Below, piece by piece: positions 16,678 through 25,103 of a stretch of DNA of 64,000 bases. Position numbers and translations under genes: made by a program. The DNA is taken from contig JAXHLR010000005.1 in the NCBI GenBank assembly GCA_034521975.1, positions 62,001-126,000 on the forward strand. The letters are read 5' to 3'. The notes beneath the pieces were generated by a model. That model saw only the letters and a program-made list of their open reading frames with translations, did not search any database and had not been told where the DNA came from. This stretch comes from Acidimicrobiales bacterium (GTDB taxonomy: Bacteria; Actinomycetota; Acidimicrobiia; Acidimicrobiales; SKKL01). Within the stretch, counting starts at the first letter, position 1, and each line of letters opens with the position of its first letter.

Positions 16678-18240
16678 TTACCGGGATCGATCCTCGAGAA
16701 CCACGGCCTCATTGGCCGCGAGGGTGCCGTCGAAGGATCCGGTGGGGCGGTCGGCGCGGCTGGCGGCCACCACCGTTCCGCCCAGGCCGACGTGTGCGGG
16801 CCCGGCCCCGATGTTGACCGCAACCATGAGCTGCTCGTCGCCGAGGGAGCGTCGATAGGCGAGCACCTCGGGCGACTCGGCATCGAGCCATTCGAACGCT
16901 CCTCGGCGAAGCGCGGGCGATGATCGCCGCAGCGCGAGCAGGTCGCGGTAGAGCGTGTGGAACGAGCCCGGATCGCCCACTTGCACCGCGGCCGCTCTGG
17001 TGTCGGCATCGGGCGGGAACGGGAGCCACGGGTCGGGTCCCCACCCGTGGCCGGCGTCGGGTGTCCACGGGACCGGGGCCCGGGTGCCGTCGCGCCCATC
17101 GGGATCGACGACCCGGTCCGGCGGGACCACCGCGTCCTCCAGCCCCAACTCCTCGCCCGCGTAGAGAAAGGGCGTGCCCCGCATGGTGAGCGACAGCACC
17201 GCCGCAGCGCGCGCCGCGTCGTCGGACCCGAAACGGGTGCGATGCCTCCGGCGATCGTGGTTCGACAGCACCCATGTGGGCCAGTGCGGCTCGGTGAACT
17301 CGCTCTGGGTGGCGGCGATCGTGGCCCGCATGGCCGCGGCATCCCAGTCGGTGTGCACGGGACGGAAATCGAAGGCCAGGTGCAGCTCGTCGCCGTCGCC
17401 CAGATAGGTGGCGGCCTGGCCGGGCTTCAACAGGTAGACCTCGCCGACGATCATCGGCTGGTGCGGGTAGGAGTCGAGCAGGGACCGGATCCGCCGCATC
17501 AGCTCGTGGGTGAAGGGCTCGTCGATCGAGATGACCAGCAGCTCGCGGAGCTCCTCGGGCAGATCGGGCAACTCGGTTCCCTTGCCGATCAGGTGCACCA
17601 CGTCGGCCCGGAACCCGTCGACCCCGCGGTCGAGCCAGTGCCGCAGCACATCGTGCATGGCCGTCTCGACCTGCGGGTTCGACCAGTTGAGGTCGGGCTG
17701 CTCGGCTAGGAACGAGTGCAGGTAGTACTGCCCGGTCGCCTCGTCGAAGGTCCAGGCGGGCACACCCTTGAAGGCGGCGATCCAGTTGTTCGGCGGACCA
17801 CCGTCGGGCGCCGGATCCCGCCACACGTACCAGTCCCGCTTGGGGCTGTCCCTCGCCGCCCGCGACTCGACGAACCACGGGTGCTGGTCGGAGGTGTGGT
17901 TCGGAACCCAGTCGAGCAGGAGCCGCATGCCCCGGTCGTGAAGACCCCCGATCAGCGCGTCGAGATCCTCGTCGGTGCCGAACAACGGATCGATCCGGGT
18001 GTGGTCGGCCACGTCGTAGCCGAAGTCGGCCATGGGCGACACGAAGATGGGGGAGAGCCACAGCGCGTCGACACCGAGGTCGGCCAGGTAGTCGAGCCGC
18101 TCGACGATGCCCGCCAGGTCGCCCACGCCGTCGCCGTTCGCGTCCGCGAACGACCGCGGGTAGATCTGATACACGACAGCGTCGCGCCACCATGGCCTGC
18201 TGCTGGCTGGATCGTTCACATCGACAACTCTGTCACCCAT
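16678..18240 (-). CDS. GH13 alpha-glucosidase / oligo-1,6-glucosidase
   Basis: A 520-residue cytoplasmic glycoside hydrolase with no signal peptide. GH13 motifs are complete: DWVPNHTS, GFRADVV (nucleophile D213), GEVYLL (acid/base E267) and SNHD (D329). The DGVGDLAGI and GWGPDPWLPFPP segments match alpha-1,4/1,6-glucosidases that process malto- or isomalto-oligosaccharides. It starts at ATG 18240, 24 bp after the DUF222/HNH gene's stop; a shared transcript is possible but functional linkage is unlikely. Confidence 0.92.
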   Translation of the reverse strand: MGDRVVDVNDPASSRPWWRDAVVYQIYPRSFADANGDGVGDLAGIVERLDYLADLGVDALWLSPIFVSPMADFGYDVADHTRIDPLFGTDEDLDALIGGLHDRGMRLLLDWVPNHTSDQHPWFVESRAARDSPKRDWYVWRDPAPDGGPPNNWIAAFKGVPAWTFDEATGQYYLHSFLAEQPDLNWSNPQVETAMHDVLRHWLDRGVDGFRADVVHLIGKGTELPDLPEELRELLVISIDEPFTHELMRRIRSLLDSYPHQPMIVGEVYLLKPGQAATYLGDGDELHLAFDFRPVHTDWDAAAMRATIAATQSEFTEPHWPTWVLSNHDRRRHRTRFGSDDAARAAAVLSLTMRGTPFLYAGEELGLEDAVVPPDRVVDPDGRDGTRAPVPWTPDAGHGWGPDPWLPFPPDADTRAAAVQVGDPGSFHTLYRDLLALRRSSPALRRGAFEWLDAESPEVLAYRRSLGDEQLMVAVNIGAGPAHVGLGGTVVAASRADRPTGSFDGTLAANEAVVLEDRSR

Positions 18241-18264
18241 GCCGGCCCCCGGGGTGCCCCCGGT

Positions 18265-19503
18265 TCACGGATCTGGTCTGTCGCTGTCGTCGTCGCTGCT
18301 GTCTGTCTTGCTGCCGCGGCCAGTTCGTCGTCGTTTCTGGCGGGCTTTGTCGGTGCGGCGGCGGCCGGGGTGGTGTGCGGGGCAGCGGGGTTCGCCGTTG
18401 GCTTGGGTGGTGGGCCCGGCGGGCCAGGCCTCGATGTGGTGGACGTCGCAGCGTTCGGCGGGCACCTCGCAGGTGTTGTGCACGCATTGGGGTTGGCAGA
18501 TCTGTACGGCTCGGCGGGTGCCACCGACAAAGAACCGTGCCTGTTCGCCGAGGTCGACCAGCCGCGACGGGGTGTCGAACACGGCCCGTTCGATGTCGGC
18601 TTCGCTCAACAGGGGCAGGACCTCACCGGGGGTGAGGACCTGGCCGGTGGAGAGCTCACACACCCGGCCCGCCAGGGTGTCGTGGTCGATGTGCACGGTG
18701 ATCAACGGCACCGGTTTGCGGGCACCGGCGGGGGTCGCGGCGGAACGCCGGGCCATCTCGACCAGGGCGTCGTGGCGACGTTGGGCATCGCTGCGGGCCA
18801 GATCGGCCTTGGTGGCGTCGGCCCCGAGACGGTCGCGGGCCTCGGCCCAATCGGTCTCCCACAGTTCTTGTTCGATACGGGCCAACGCTTCGGCGAAGAC
18901 GGCGTGGGCGACCGGGTCGAGATCGACCTCGAGATGGCCCATCCCGTCCAACCCAGTGGTGAGTCGGGCCCGGCGGGCCTCGTAACGGGCCCGGGCCTGG
19001 TCCTCGACCTCATCAGGCGCCGCGCACTGACACCAATAGTCGACCACCTTGGCGAAATCGTCGAAACCCAACACCTGGGCCTGGGCCACCAGCCACGCCT
19101 CGTCATCACCGGCAAACACCTCGGGGTTGATCCGCTGGGCCCGAGCCAACAACCGCACATGACGCGCCGACAACTCCCCCGCCTCGTGGGCAGCCGCGGT
19201 CCCGGGCATGTCCCGCAACGCCCGAGCCCGCCCGAACACGCCCTTGGTCTCGGCCCGATCACGACCCGCGGCCCGACCCAACCACGCCGACGCGGACTTG
19301 GACCCGTCCTCGGCCCAGACCCGCGACGCCTCCACCCGGCCCGCCACCGCCGCGGTGACCGCATCGAGCTTGGAACCCGCCCCCATCAACCCCACCAACA
19401 CCTCACCAGCCGACCCCGGATCGACCAGAGCCCAGTCGACCCCAGCCAACCCGTCGAGCACCTCCCCCAGTTGTCGCACCAACACCGCCGGATGTTCGCT
19501 CAT
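18265..19503 (-). CDS. DUF222/HNH endonuclease (13E12 repeat family)
   Basis: A 412-residue protein. DUF222 covers roughly residues 30-330, followed by a C-terminal HNH module (CDVHHIEAWPAGPTTQANGE, then PRCPAHH) and a basic, Ser/Asp-rich tail. These proteins belong to the multi-copy 13E12 family of actinobacteria, probably DNA endonucleases. The start MSEHPAVL at 19503 is preferred to the upstream in-frame methionine because a promoter and LexA box lie between them. The TATTGT at 19511-19516 and CGAAC-N4-GTTCG at 19523-19536 indicate SOS control. Confidence 0.88.
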   Translation of the reverse strand: MSEHPAVLVRQLGEVLDGLAGVDWALVDPGSAGEVLVGLMGAGSKLDAVTAAVAGRVEASRVWAEDGSKSASAWLGRAAGRDRAETKGVFGRARALRDMPGTAAAHEAGELSARHVRLLARAQRINPEVFAGDDEAWLVAQAQVLGFDDFAKVVDYWCQCAAPDEVEDQARARYEARRARLTTGLDGMGHLEVDLDPVAHAVFAEALARIEQELWETDWAEARDRLGADATKADLARSDAQRRHDALVEMARRSAATPAGARKPVPLITVHIDHDTLAGRVCELSTGQVLTPGEVLPLLSEADIERAVFDTPSRLVDLGEQARFFVGGTRRAVQICQPQCVHNTCEVPAERCDVHHIEAWPAGPTTQANGEPRCPAHHPGRRRTDKARQKRRRTGRGSKTDSSDDDSDRPDP

Positions 19504-19510
19504 GCACCCC

Positions 19511-19536
19511 ACAATACCGGCTCGAACACCTGTTCG
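19511..19536 (-). promoter_or_regulatory. SOS promoter: LexA box and -10 of the HNH gene
   Basis: CGAAC-ACCT-GTTCG at 19523-19536 matches the Gram-positive/actinobacterial LexA consensus CGAAC-N4-GTTCG exactly. TATTGT (minus strand, 19511-19516) is a matching -10 element just upstream of the start at 19503. Confidence 0.82.
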
Positions 19537-19628
19537 CAACCACAACCACCGAAACATGCCGAAAGAGAACCGGAGCACGGATGGGTCGAGAGCGAGCGGA
19601 TTGGAACCCACCACGGTTGTGGTAGGCC

Positions 19629-19943
19629 ATGACCATGGCTGAGAGCATCGAAGACCCGTCCACTCCCGACGTCGTCGACAACGACGCCCACCGGCGGCTC
19701 GAGGTGGTCCAAGGCGATGAGCGGGCCGAGCTGCGCTACCGCGTCGACGGGAACCAACTCGTCATGGAGCACACCGAGGTGCCCGAGAGCTGGGGTGGAC
19801 AAGGTGTTGGCGGACGGCTGGTCCTCGCCGCGGCGACCAAGGCGGCCCGCGAGGGTCTCGAGCTCGAGTCGGAGTGCCCCTTCGCCACCAAGTGGATGGA
19901 CAAGCACCCCGACGAGGTCCTTGCCGCTCGTGAGTCTCGGTAG
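19629..19943 (+). CDS. YidJ/YjdJ-type GNAT N-acetyltransferase
   Basis: A 104-residue small GNAT-like protein with the core strand-helix RYRVDGNQLVMEHTEVPES and acetyl-CoA loop GGQGVGGRLVLAA. The C-terminal CPFATKWMDKHPD is typical of this short family. Substrate unknown. Starts at ATG 19629 or 19635. It is divergent from the SOS-controlled HNH gene and directly precedes the toxin-antitoxin operator, which begins 2 bases after its stop. Confidence 0.87.
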   Translation: MTMAESIEDPSTPDVVDNDAHRRLEVVQGDERAELRYRVDGNQLVMEHTEVPESWGGQGVGGRLVLAAATKAAREGLELESECPFATKWMDKHPDEVLAARESR

Positions 19944-19944
19944 G

Positions 19945-19970
19945 TGTATCACCTGTGATACAGTGATCAC
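19945..19970. promoter_or_regulatory. operator of the Phd/PIN toxin-antitoxin pair
   Basis: A perfect palindrome TGTATCAC-CT-GTGATACA (19945-19962) is followed at once by the palindrome GTGATCAC (19963-19970), which abuts the antitoxin ATG at 19971. Two stacked sites fit conditional co-operative autorepression by a Phd/YefM antitoxin-toxin complex. Confidence 0.75.
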
Positions 19971-20207
19971 ATGCCAGACATCTCGATCCGGGACCTGAGG
20001 AACCACGGGGGTGAGGTGGTCGAGCGAGCCCAGCGCGGCGAGCGACTGACGATCACTCGGGCCGGAAAGCCGGTCGCGCAGCTCGTTGCGCTCCCCCGGC
20101 CTCCGGCTCCTCTCGATGAGTTGCGCCGGCGATGGGCGAAGCTTCCCGTGGTGGATCCCGCCGCGCTGCGGCGCGACATCGACGACGTCGTCGACCCCGC
20201 GCTCTGA
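19971..20207 (+). CDS. Phd/YefM-type antitoxin
   Basis: A 78-residue antitoxin. The N-terminal DNA-binding half (MPDISIRDLRNHGGEVVERA, then RGERLTITRAGKPVAQLVAL) is typical Phd/YefM; the C-terminal tail (LDELRRRWAKLPVVDPAALR) is the toxin-binding part. No ribosome-binding site is visible and the ATG directly abuts the operator, so translation is probably from a leaderless mRNA. The toxin follows at 6 bp. Confidence 0.9.
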   Translation: MPDISIRDLRNHGGEVVERAQRGERLTITRAGKPVAQLVALPRPPAPLDELRRRWAKLPVVDPAALRRDIDDVVDPAL

Positions 20208-20213
20208 TCTGAC

Positions 20214-20621
20214 ATGGTCCGAGGCGTTCTCGACACAAGCACGCTGATCATGCTGGGGCGGATCGGCGCCGCGGAGACCATGCCAACGGAGCCTCTGATC
20301 ACGACGGTCACGCTCGCCGAGCTCTCCGTGGGTCCGCTGGTCGCCACGAGCGACGAGGAACGAGCCGCTCGTCAGGCCCATCTCCAGCAGGCCGAGGCCG
20401 ACTTCGATCCGTTGCCCTTCGACGCCGCGGCGGCACGAAGCTTCGGTCGGGTCGCGGTGTCGTTGCGACGGTCGGGCCGGAAGACATCGGCCCGCGCCTA
20501 CGACGCGATGATCGCTGCGATCTGTGTCGCGAGCGAACTGCCGGTCCACACCTGCAACCCGGCCGACTTCGCTGGAATCGATGGCCTCGAGGTCGTCGAG
20601 GTACCTCATCCCGACCACTGA
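20214..20621 (+). CDS. vapC: PIN-domain toxin (VapC type)
   Basis: A 135-residue PIN ribonuclease. The first acidic residue is in VLDTSTLI, the second in VTLAELSVG (E), the third in SARAYDAMIAAICVA (D) and the last near TCNPADFAG (D), completing the four-acid site. VapC toxins cleave tRNA or rRNA. It is the second gene of the antitoxin-toxin unit and converges with the carboxylase gene 30 bp downstream. Confidence 0.9.
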   Translation: MVRGVLDTSTLIMLGRIGAAETMPTEPLITTVTLAELSVGPLVATSDEERAARQAHLQQAEADFDPLPFDAAAARSFGRVAVSLRRSGRKTSARAYDAMIAAICVASELPVHTCNPADFAGIDGLEVVEVPHPDH

Positions 20622-20651
20622 CTTCGTGCACGAGATCGTGCCACGCGTGTC

Positions 20652-23600
20652 CTACCAGGTGTCGATGGCGGGGCGGCGTGGCGGCGCTCCCACTGGCCGG
20701 TCGGGCGCGACGAGCACCGTCGTGATCCACCGACGGGTGTCGGCGGGATCGATCACATCGTCGATCTCGTAGGTCGAGGCGGCGTTGACCGCCTTGCCCA
20801 TCTCATAGGCCCGGGCGACCGCGGCTTGGAAGACCCGCTCGCGCTCGTCGGGGTCCTCGATCGCTTCCAGCTCCCGACGCTGCCCCAGCTTCACCGCCCC
20901 CTCGAGGCCCATGCCACCCAGTTCCCCGGTCGGCCACGACACCGTGAACTGGGGGGTCTTGAAGCTGCCGCCCGCCATCGCCTGGGCGCCGAGCCCATAG
21001 CCCTTGCGGAGGATCACCGTGCCGATGGGGACATCGAGGTTGGCTCCGTTCACGAACATGCGGGAGAAGTGGCGGACGGTGGCCGCCCGCTCGGACTCGG
21101 GCCCCACCATGAACCCTGGCGTGTCGCACAGCGAGACGATGGGCAGCCCGTAGCTGTCGCAGAGCTGCATGAACCTGGCTGCCTTGTCGGCGGCGTCGTG
21201 GTCGATCGCTCCGCCGAGGTGGGCGGGGTTGTTGGCGATCAGTCCCATGGGCCGGCCCTCGATCCGCACCAGGGCGGTGACGATGCCCACCCCGAAGTGC
21301 CGTCGCAGCTCGAGCACCGACCCGGTGTCGGCCAGCGCATCGATCACCCGGCGCAGGTCGTACACCCGCACCCGATTCTCGGGGATCAGGTGCCGCAGCA
21401 CGCGCTGGTCGGCGCACTCCCAGTCGTCGATCGGGCCCTGGAAGTACGACAGGTACTGCTTGGCCACCGCCACCGCCTCGGCCTCGTCGGCGACGGGAAC
21501 ATCGACCACGCCGTTGGGCACCTGCACCGACAGGGGACCGATCTCGTCGGGTTCGACGCTGCCCAGACCCCCACCTTCGATCATGGCGGGACCGCCCATG
21601 CCGATGGTGGCGCTCTGGGTGGCGATGATCACGTCGCAGCACCCCAGCAGTGCGGCGTTGCCGGCGAAGCAGCGTCCGGCGGCGATGCCGACCAGCGGGA
21701 CGGTGCCGCTGAGCCGTCCGAACAGGTGGAACGCCATGGTGGCCAGACCCGAGAACTGGGTGATGTCGGTGTCGCCCGGCCGTCCACCGCCACCCTCGGC
21801 GAAGAGCACCACCGGCAGCCGCTGAGCCTCGGCCAACTCGAACAGGCGGTCCTTCTTGATGTGGTTGTTGTGGCCCTGGGTCCCCGCCAGGACCATGTAG
21901 TCGTAGGACATCACCACACAACGGCTGCGGTCGGCTCCGAACCGTCGACCGTTGACCCGCCCGATGCCGCCGACCAGCCCATCGGCTGGAGTGCGCTCGA
22001 TCAGTTCCTGCAGCTCGCGGCGTCGCCGCTGGGCGGCGATGACCAGCGGTCCGTACTCGACGAACGAGTCGGGGTCGACGAGGTCGGCCAGGTTCTCCCT
22101 GGCCGTGCGGTGACCGGTGGAGTGGCGGCGCTCGACCGCCTCGGGCCGGGCCTCGTCGAGACCGATCGCGTGCCGGTCGACGATGGCGTCGAGATCGGCT
22201 CGCGGTGCATCGAGGTCGATGTGGTGCGGATCGTCGGCCGCGTCCTCGTCACCGGAGCCCGTCGCCCGGATCCGCACGAGCAGCTGACCCTCGGCGATGA
22301 GATCGCCGGGCCGGCCGGCCACCTCCACCACCACGGCGTCGGCGGGGGCGACGACGACGTGCTCCATCTTCATCGACTCGATCACCATCAGCTGGCCGCC
22401 ACGGGGCACCTCGTCGCCGGCAGCGACGTCGACGGCCACGACGGTGCCGGCGAGGGGAGCGGTGACGGTGTCGGTGTCTGTGCCGGTGCCGGTCGCGAGC
22501 GGCTGGTCGGGGACCAGCGACGACGCGTGGGTCTCGACGAGGTCGGTGCCGGCCCGTCCGGCTCTCGTGTCGGGATGGGCGAGCACCCTGACGAGGAACC
22601 CGACGTTGGTGTCGACACCGGTCACCACCAGCTCGCCGAGCGCCCGTTCGCCGCGACGCAGCGCGGTGGCGAGGTCGGGGCCACGGGCGATGACCTTGGC
22701 CAGCAGGGGATCGAACCCCGCATGCACGGTGTCGCCGACGGCGGTGGCGTGGTCGACCCGGATGCCCGGTCCCGATGGCAGGTCGACGCGTGTGATGGTG
22801 CCACCCGACGGCAGGCTCGAGCCGTCGGGAGCCATCCGTTCGGCATACACCCGAGCTTGGACCGCGACACCGGAGGTGGCCGGAGTCTTCTCCAGTCCGA
22901 GGTCGGCAAGAGTGGCCCCTTCGGCCAGCTGGATCTGGACGGCCACCAGGTCGAGCCCGGTGACCTCCTCGGTGACGGTGTGCTCGACCTGGAGGCGGGG
23001 GTTCACCTCGAGGAAGCGCACCGCGTCGTCAGGATCAGTTGCGGTGGGGTCGACGAGGAACTCCACGGTTCCCAGGCCGTGATAGCCGACGGCCAGTCCG
23101 ATCCTGGTGGCGGCGTCGACCAGCGCGCCCCGGATGTCGGGGGAGAGGTTCGGAGCGGGCGCGATCTCCACCACCTTCTGGTGACGGCGCTGGACGCTGC
23201 AGTCTCGGTCTCCCAGTGCGAGCACGGTTCCGGCGCCGTCCCCGGCGATCTGGACCTCGACGTGGCGAGCGCCGGACAGGTAGCGCTCCACGAGCAGGTC
23301 GCCGTCACCGAACGCCGCGGTGGCCTCGCTCCGGCAGCGTTCGTAGGCGCCGGCCAGGTCTTCGGCGCGCTCCACCACCCGCAGCCCGCGCCCGCCACCG
23401 CCGGCCACCGCCTTGAGCACCACCGGTCCAGCCGCCGACTCCAGGAACGCCGCCGCCTCCTCGAGCGAGACCGGTCCCTCGGAGCCGTCGAGCACGCCGA
23501 TCCCGAGATCCCGCGCCAACCCCCGCGCCCTGGCCTTGTCGCCCAGCACCTGCAACACCGCCGGGGAGGGACCGATGAAGGCGACCCCGGCCGCATCGCA

Positions 23601-23882
23601 GGCCTCGGCGAACACGGCCTGCTCGCTGAGGAAGCCGTAGCCGGGGTGGATGGCCCCGCATCCGGTGGAGCGGGCGGCCTCGATCACCGCCTCGACGTCG
23701 AGGTAGCCCTCGACCCCCCGGCCGGGCAACGCCACCGCCTCCGGTGCCAGCCGGACGTGCACGGCATCCGCGTCGTCGGCCGCGTGCACCGCCACGCCGC
23801 GTCGACCCAGGTCGGCCAGGGTCTGCTGGATCCGGACGGCGATCTCTCCCCGGTTGGCGACCAGGATCCCCTCGAAGCTCAC
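20652..23882 (-). CDS. fused acyl-CoA carboxylase (biotin carboxylase-BCCP-carboxyltransferase)
   Basis: A 1076-residue single-chain acyl-CoA carboxylase. Residues about 1-450 are biotin carboxylase (ILVANRGEIAVRI, GGGGRGLRVV, FLEVNPRLQVEHTVTEEVTG). About 465-540 is the biotinyl domain with ESMKMEHVVV, in which K505 is the biotinylated lysine. About 570-1060 is the carboxyltransferase (GTQGHNNHIKKDRLFELAE, GRCFAGNAALLGCCDVI, PGFMVGPESE). Most actinobacteria split these over two or three subunits. Substrate (acetyl-, propionyl- or longer acyl-CoA) is not deducible. GTG 23882 follows a GAGGGGG site; it is divergent from heliorhodopsin. Confidence 0.93.
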   Translation of the reverse strand: MSFEGILVANRGEIAVRIQQTLADLGRRGVAVHAADDADAVHVRLAPEAVALPGRGVEGYLDVEAVIEAARSTGCGAIHPGYGFLSEQAVFAEACDAAGVAFIGPSPAVLQVLGDKARARGLARDLGIGVLDGSEGPVSLEEAAAFLESAAGPVVLKAVAGGGGRGLRVVERAEDLAGAYERCRSEATAAFGDGDLLVERYLSGARHVEVQIAGDGAGTVLALGDRDCSVQRRHQKVVEIAPAPNLSPDIRGALVDAATRIGLAVGYHGLGTVEFLVDPTATDPDDAVRFLEVNPRLQVEHTVTEEVTGLDLVAVQIQLAEGATLADLGLEKTPATSGVAVQARVYAERMAPDGSSLPSGGTITRVDLPSGPGIRVDHATAVGDTVHAGFDPLLAKVIARGPDLATALRRGERALGELVVTGVDTNVGFLVRVLAHPDTRAGRAGTDLVETHASSLVPDQPLATGTGTDTDTVTAPLAGTVVAVDVAAGDEVPRGGQLMVIESMKMEHVVVAPADAVVVEVAGRPGDLIAEGQLLVRIRATGSGDEDAADDPHHIDLDAPRADLDAIVDRHAIGLDEARPEAVERRHSTGHRTARENLADLVDPDSFVEYGPLVIAAQRRRRELQELIERTPADGLVGGIGRVNGRRFGADRSRCVVMSYDYMVLAGTQGHNNHIKKDRLFELAEAQRLPVVLFAEGGGGRPGDTDITQFSGLATMAFHLFGRLSGTVPLVGIAAGRCFAGNAALLGCCDVIIATQSATIGMGGPAMIEGGGLGSVEPDEIGPLSVQVPNGVVDVPVADEAEAVAVAKQYLSYFQGPIDDWECADQRVLRHLIPENRVRVYDLRRVIDALADTGSVLELRRHFGVGIVTALVRIEGRPMGLIANNPAHLGGAIDHDAADKAARFMQLCDSYGLPIVSLCDTPGFMVGPESERAATVRHFSRMFVNGANLDVPIGTVILRKGYGLGAQAMAGGSFKTPQFTVSWPTGELGGMGLEGAVKLGQRRELEAIEDPDERERVFQAAVARAYEMGKAVNAASTYEIDDVIDPADTRRWITTVLVAPDRPVGAPPRRPAIDTW

Positions 23883-23961
23883 GTGCCCCCTCACGCCCGG
23901 TGACCCTACTGGCCTCGTGTGTGGTGTTGGTTCTGCAACCCTGTGGGTAGGAGGGAGGCCC

Positions 23962-24738
23962 ATGGAGCCGAGCAGCCACGCCACGACCGGTCTGAGCGAC
24001 GATCGCCTCGCCAACCTCAGAGTTTGGAACCTGGGGCTCGCCGCGCTGCACGGCGCCCAGGCGGTGCTGGTCCTGGTGCTGGCCAGCAGCTTCGCCGTCG
24101 CCGTCACCTCGACCTTCCCCCAGGGACCACCGGGCAGCCAGGTGCCCGCGCCCGAGCAGCTGTTCGAGGTGTGGATCGGCGGGGCCATCGCCGTGTTCCT
24201 CGGCCTGGCCGCCCTCGACCACCTCGTCACCGCCACCGTCGGCCGCGGCGTCTATGAGCGAGACCTGCAACGGGGCATCAACCGGTTCCGCTGGGTCGAG
24301 TACTCGTTCAGCGCCACCCTGATGGTGATCCTCATCTGTCTCTACAGCGGCATCACCGGGATCAACGCGCTGGTCGCGGTGGCGGGGGCCAACGTGGCCA
24401 TGATCCTGTTCGGCTGGCTGCAGGAGGTCTTGAACCCGCCGGGTCGCACGCGGACGACGATGTTGGCGTTCTGGTTCGGGACCCTCGCCGGCGTCGCCCC
24501 CTGGATCGCCATCGCCATCAACTTCGTGGGCGCCGACCAGGTGCCCGGCTTCGTCTACGCCATCTTCGTCGTGCAGCTGGTGTTCTTCTTCAGCTTCGGG
24601 CTCAACCAGTGGCTGCAGTACCGCGGCGTGGGCCCGTGGGCCGACTACGGATTCGGCGAGAAGGCCTATCTGGTGCTCAGCCTCGGCGCGAAGTCGGCGC
24701 TCGCCTGGCAGATCTACGGCGGGTCGCTGTCGGGTTGA
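23962..24738 (+). CDS. heliorhodopsin
   Basis: A 258-residue seven-helix membrane protein. Diagnostic positions are present: Schiff-base lysine K244 in LSLGAKSALAWQ, counter-ion E113 in FRWVEYSFSATLM, and the two inner-cavity histidines H30 (LALH region) and H87 (LDHLV). Heliorhodopsins bind all-trans retinal, are inverted in the membrane relative to type-1 rhodopsins, have long photocycles and do not pump protons. The ATG has a GGAGGGAGG site. It is divergent from the carboxylase (79 bp apart), and a zinc-ribbon gene follows at 26 bp. Physiological output is unknown. Confidence 0.95.
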   Translation: MEPSSHATTGLSDDRLANLRVWNLGLAALHGAQAVLVLVLASSFAVAVTSTFPQGPPGSQVPAPEQLFEVWIGGAIAVFLGLAALDHLVTATVGRGVYERDLQRGINRFRWVEYSFSATLMVILICLYSGITGINALVAVAGANVAMILFGWLQEVLNPPGRTRTTMLAFWFGTLAGVAPWIAIAINFVGADQVPGFVYAIFVVQLVFFFSFGLNQWLQYRGVGPWADYGFGEKAYLVLSLGAKSALAWQIYGGSLSG

Positions 24739-24764
24739 CCGCAGTCGGATGGGATACTCGCGGG

Positions 24765-25091
24765 GTGAGCAACGATCTCCTCTGTCCCAACTGCGGTTCC
24801 GACGAGCACCTCGCCGGCGAGCCCCACGGCGACCTGATCCGCATCACGTGCTCGGCCTGCGACCTGATCTGGGACCGCGATCCTGCCCCGCGCTGCGCGT
24901 CGTGTGGCAGCACCGAGCTGCGTCCGGTGCCCCAGGCCGTGTGGGAGAAGTCGCGGGGCACCCAGCTGTCGATCGTGGCCATGACCACGGTGTACCTGTG
25001 TCCCGACTGCGACCGCGACCGGTTGCGACGGTTCCTCGACAGCGGCACCCCCCTGCCGCCTCCGGACAACCCGGCCGGCGCCGGCGGTTGA
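24765..25091 (+). CDS. double zinc-ribbon protein downstream of heliorhodopsin
   Basis: A 108-residue soluble protein with eight cysteines in four CxxC pairs: C7/C10 with C29/C32 and C44/C47 with C79/C82. This builds two rubredoxin-like zinc ribbons joined by IWDRDPAPR. A Trp-Glu-Lys-Ser segment and a hydrophobic VAMTTVYL strand lie between the last pairs. GTG start at 24765, 26 bp after the heliorhodopsin stop, so it is probably co-transcribed. It may be a nucleic-acid- or protein-binding partner of the photoreceptor; this is inference from position only. Confidence 0.85.
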   Translation: MSNDLLCPNCGSDEHLAGEPHGDLIRITCSACDLIWDRDPAPRCASCGSTELRPVPQAVWEKSRGTQLSIVAMTTVYLCPDCDRDRLRRFLDSGTPLPPPDNPAGAGG

Positions 25092-25103
25092 CCCCCCGGG
25101 CGG

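Noticed and set aside
20826-23903. A 1025-codon open frame on the plus strand opposite the carboxylase
   Set aside because: It is the antisense shadow of a fully recognisable carboxylase in high-GC sequence; its product is low-complexity and matches no family.
23962-24738. Reading the rhodopsin as a proton pump
   Set aside because: The counter-ion and lysine context (RWVEYS, SLGAKSALAW) is that of heliorhodopsins, not of DTE/DTG-type pumps.
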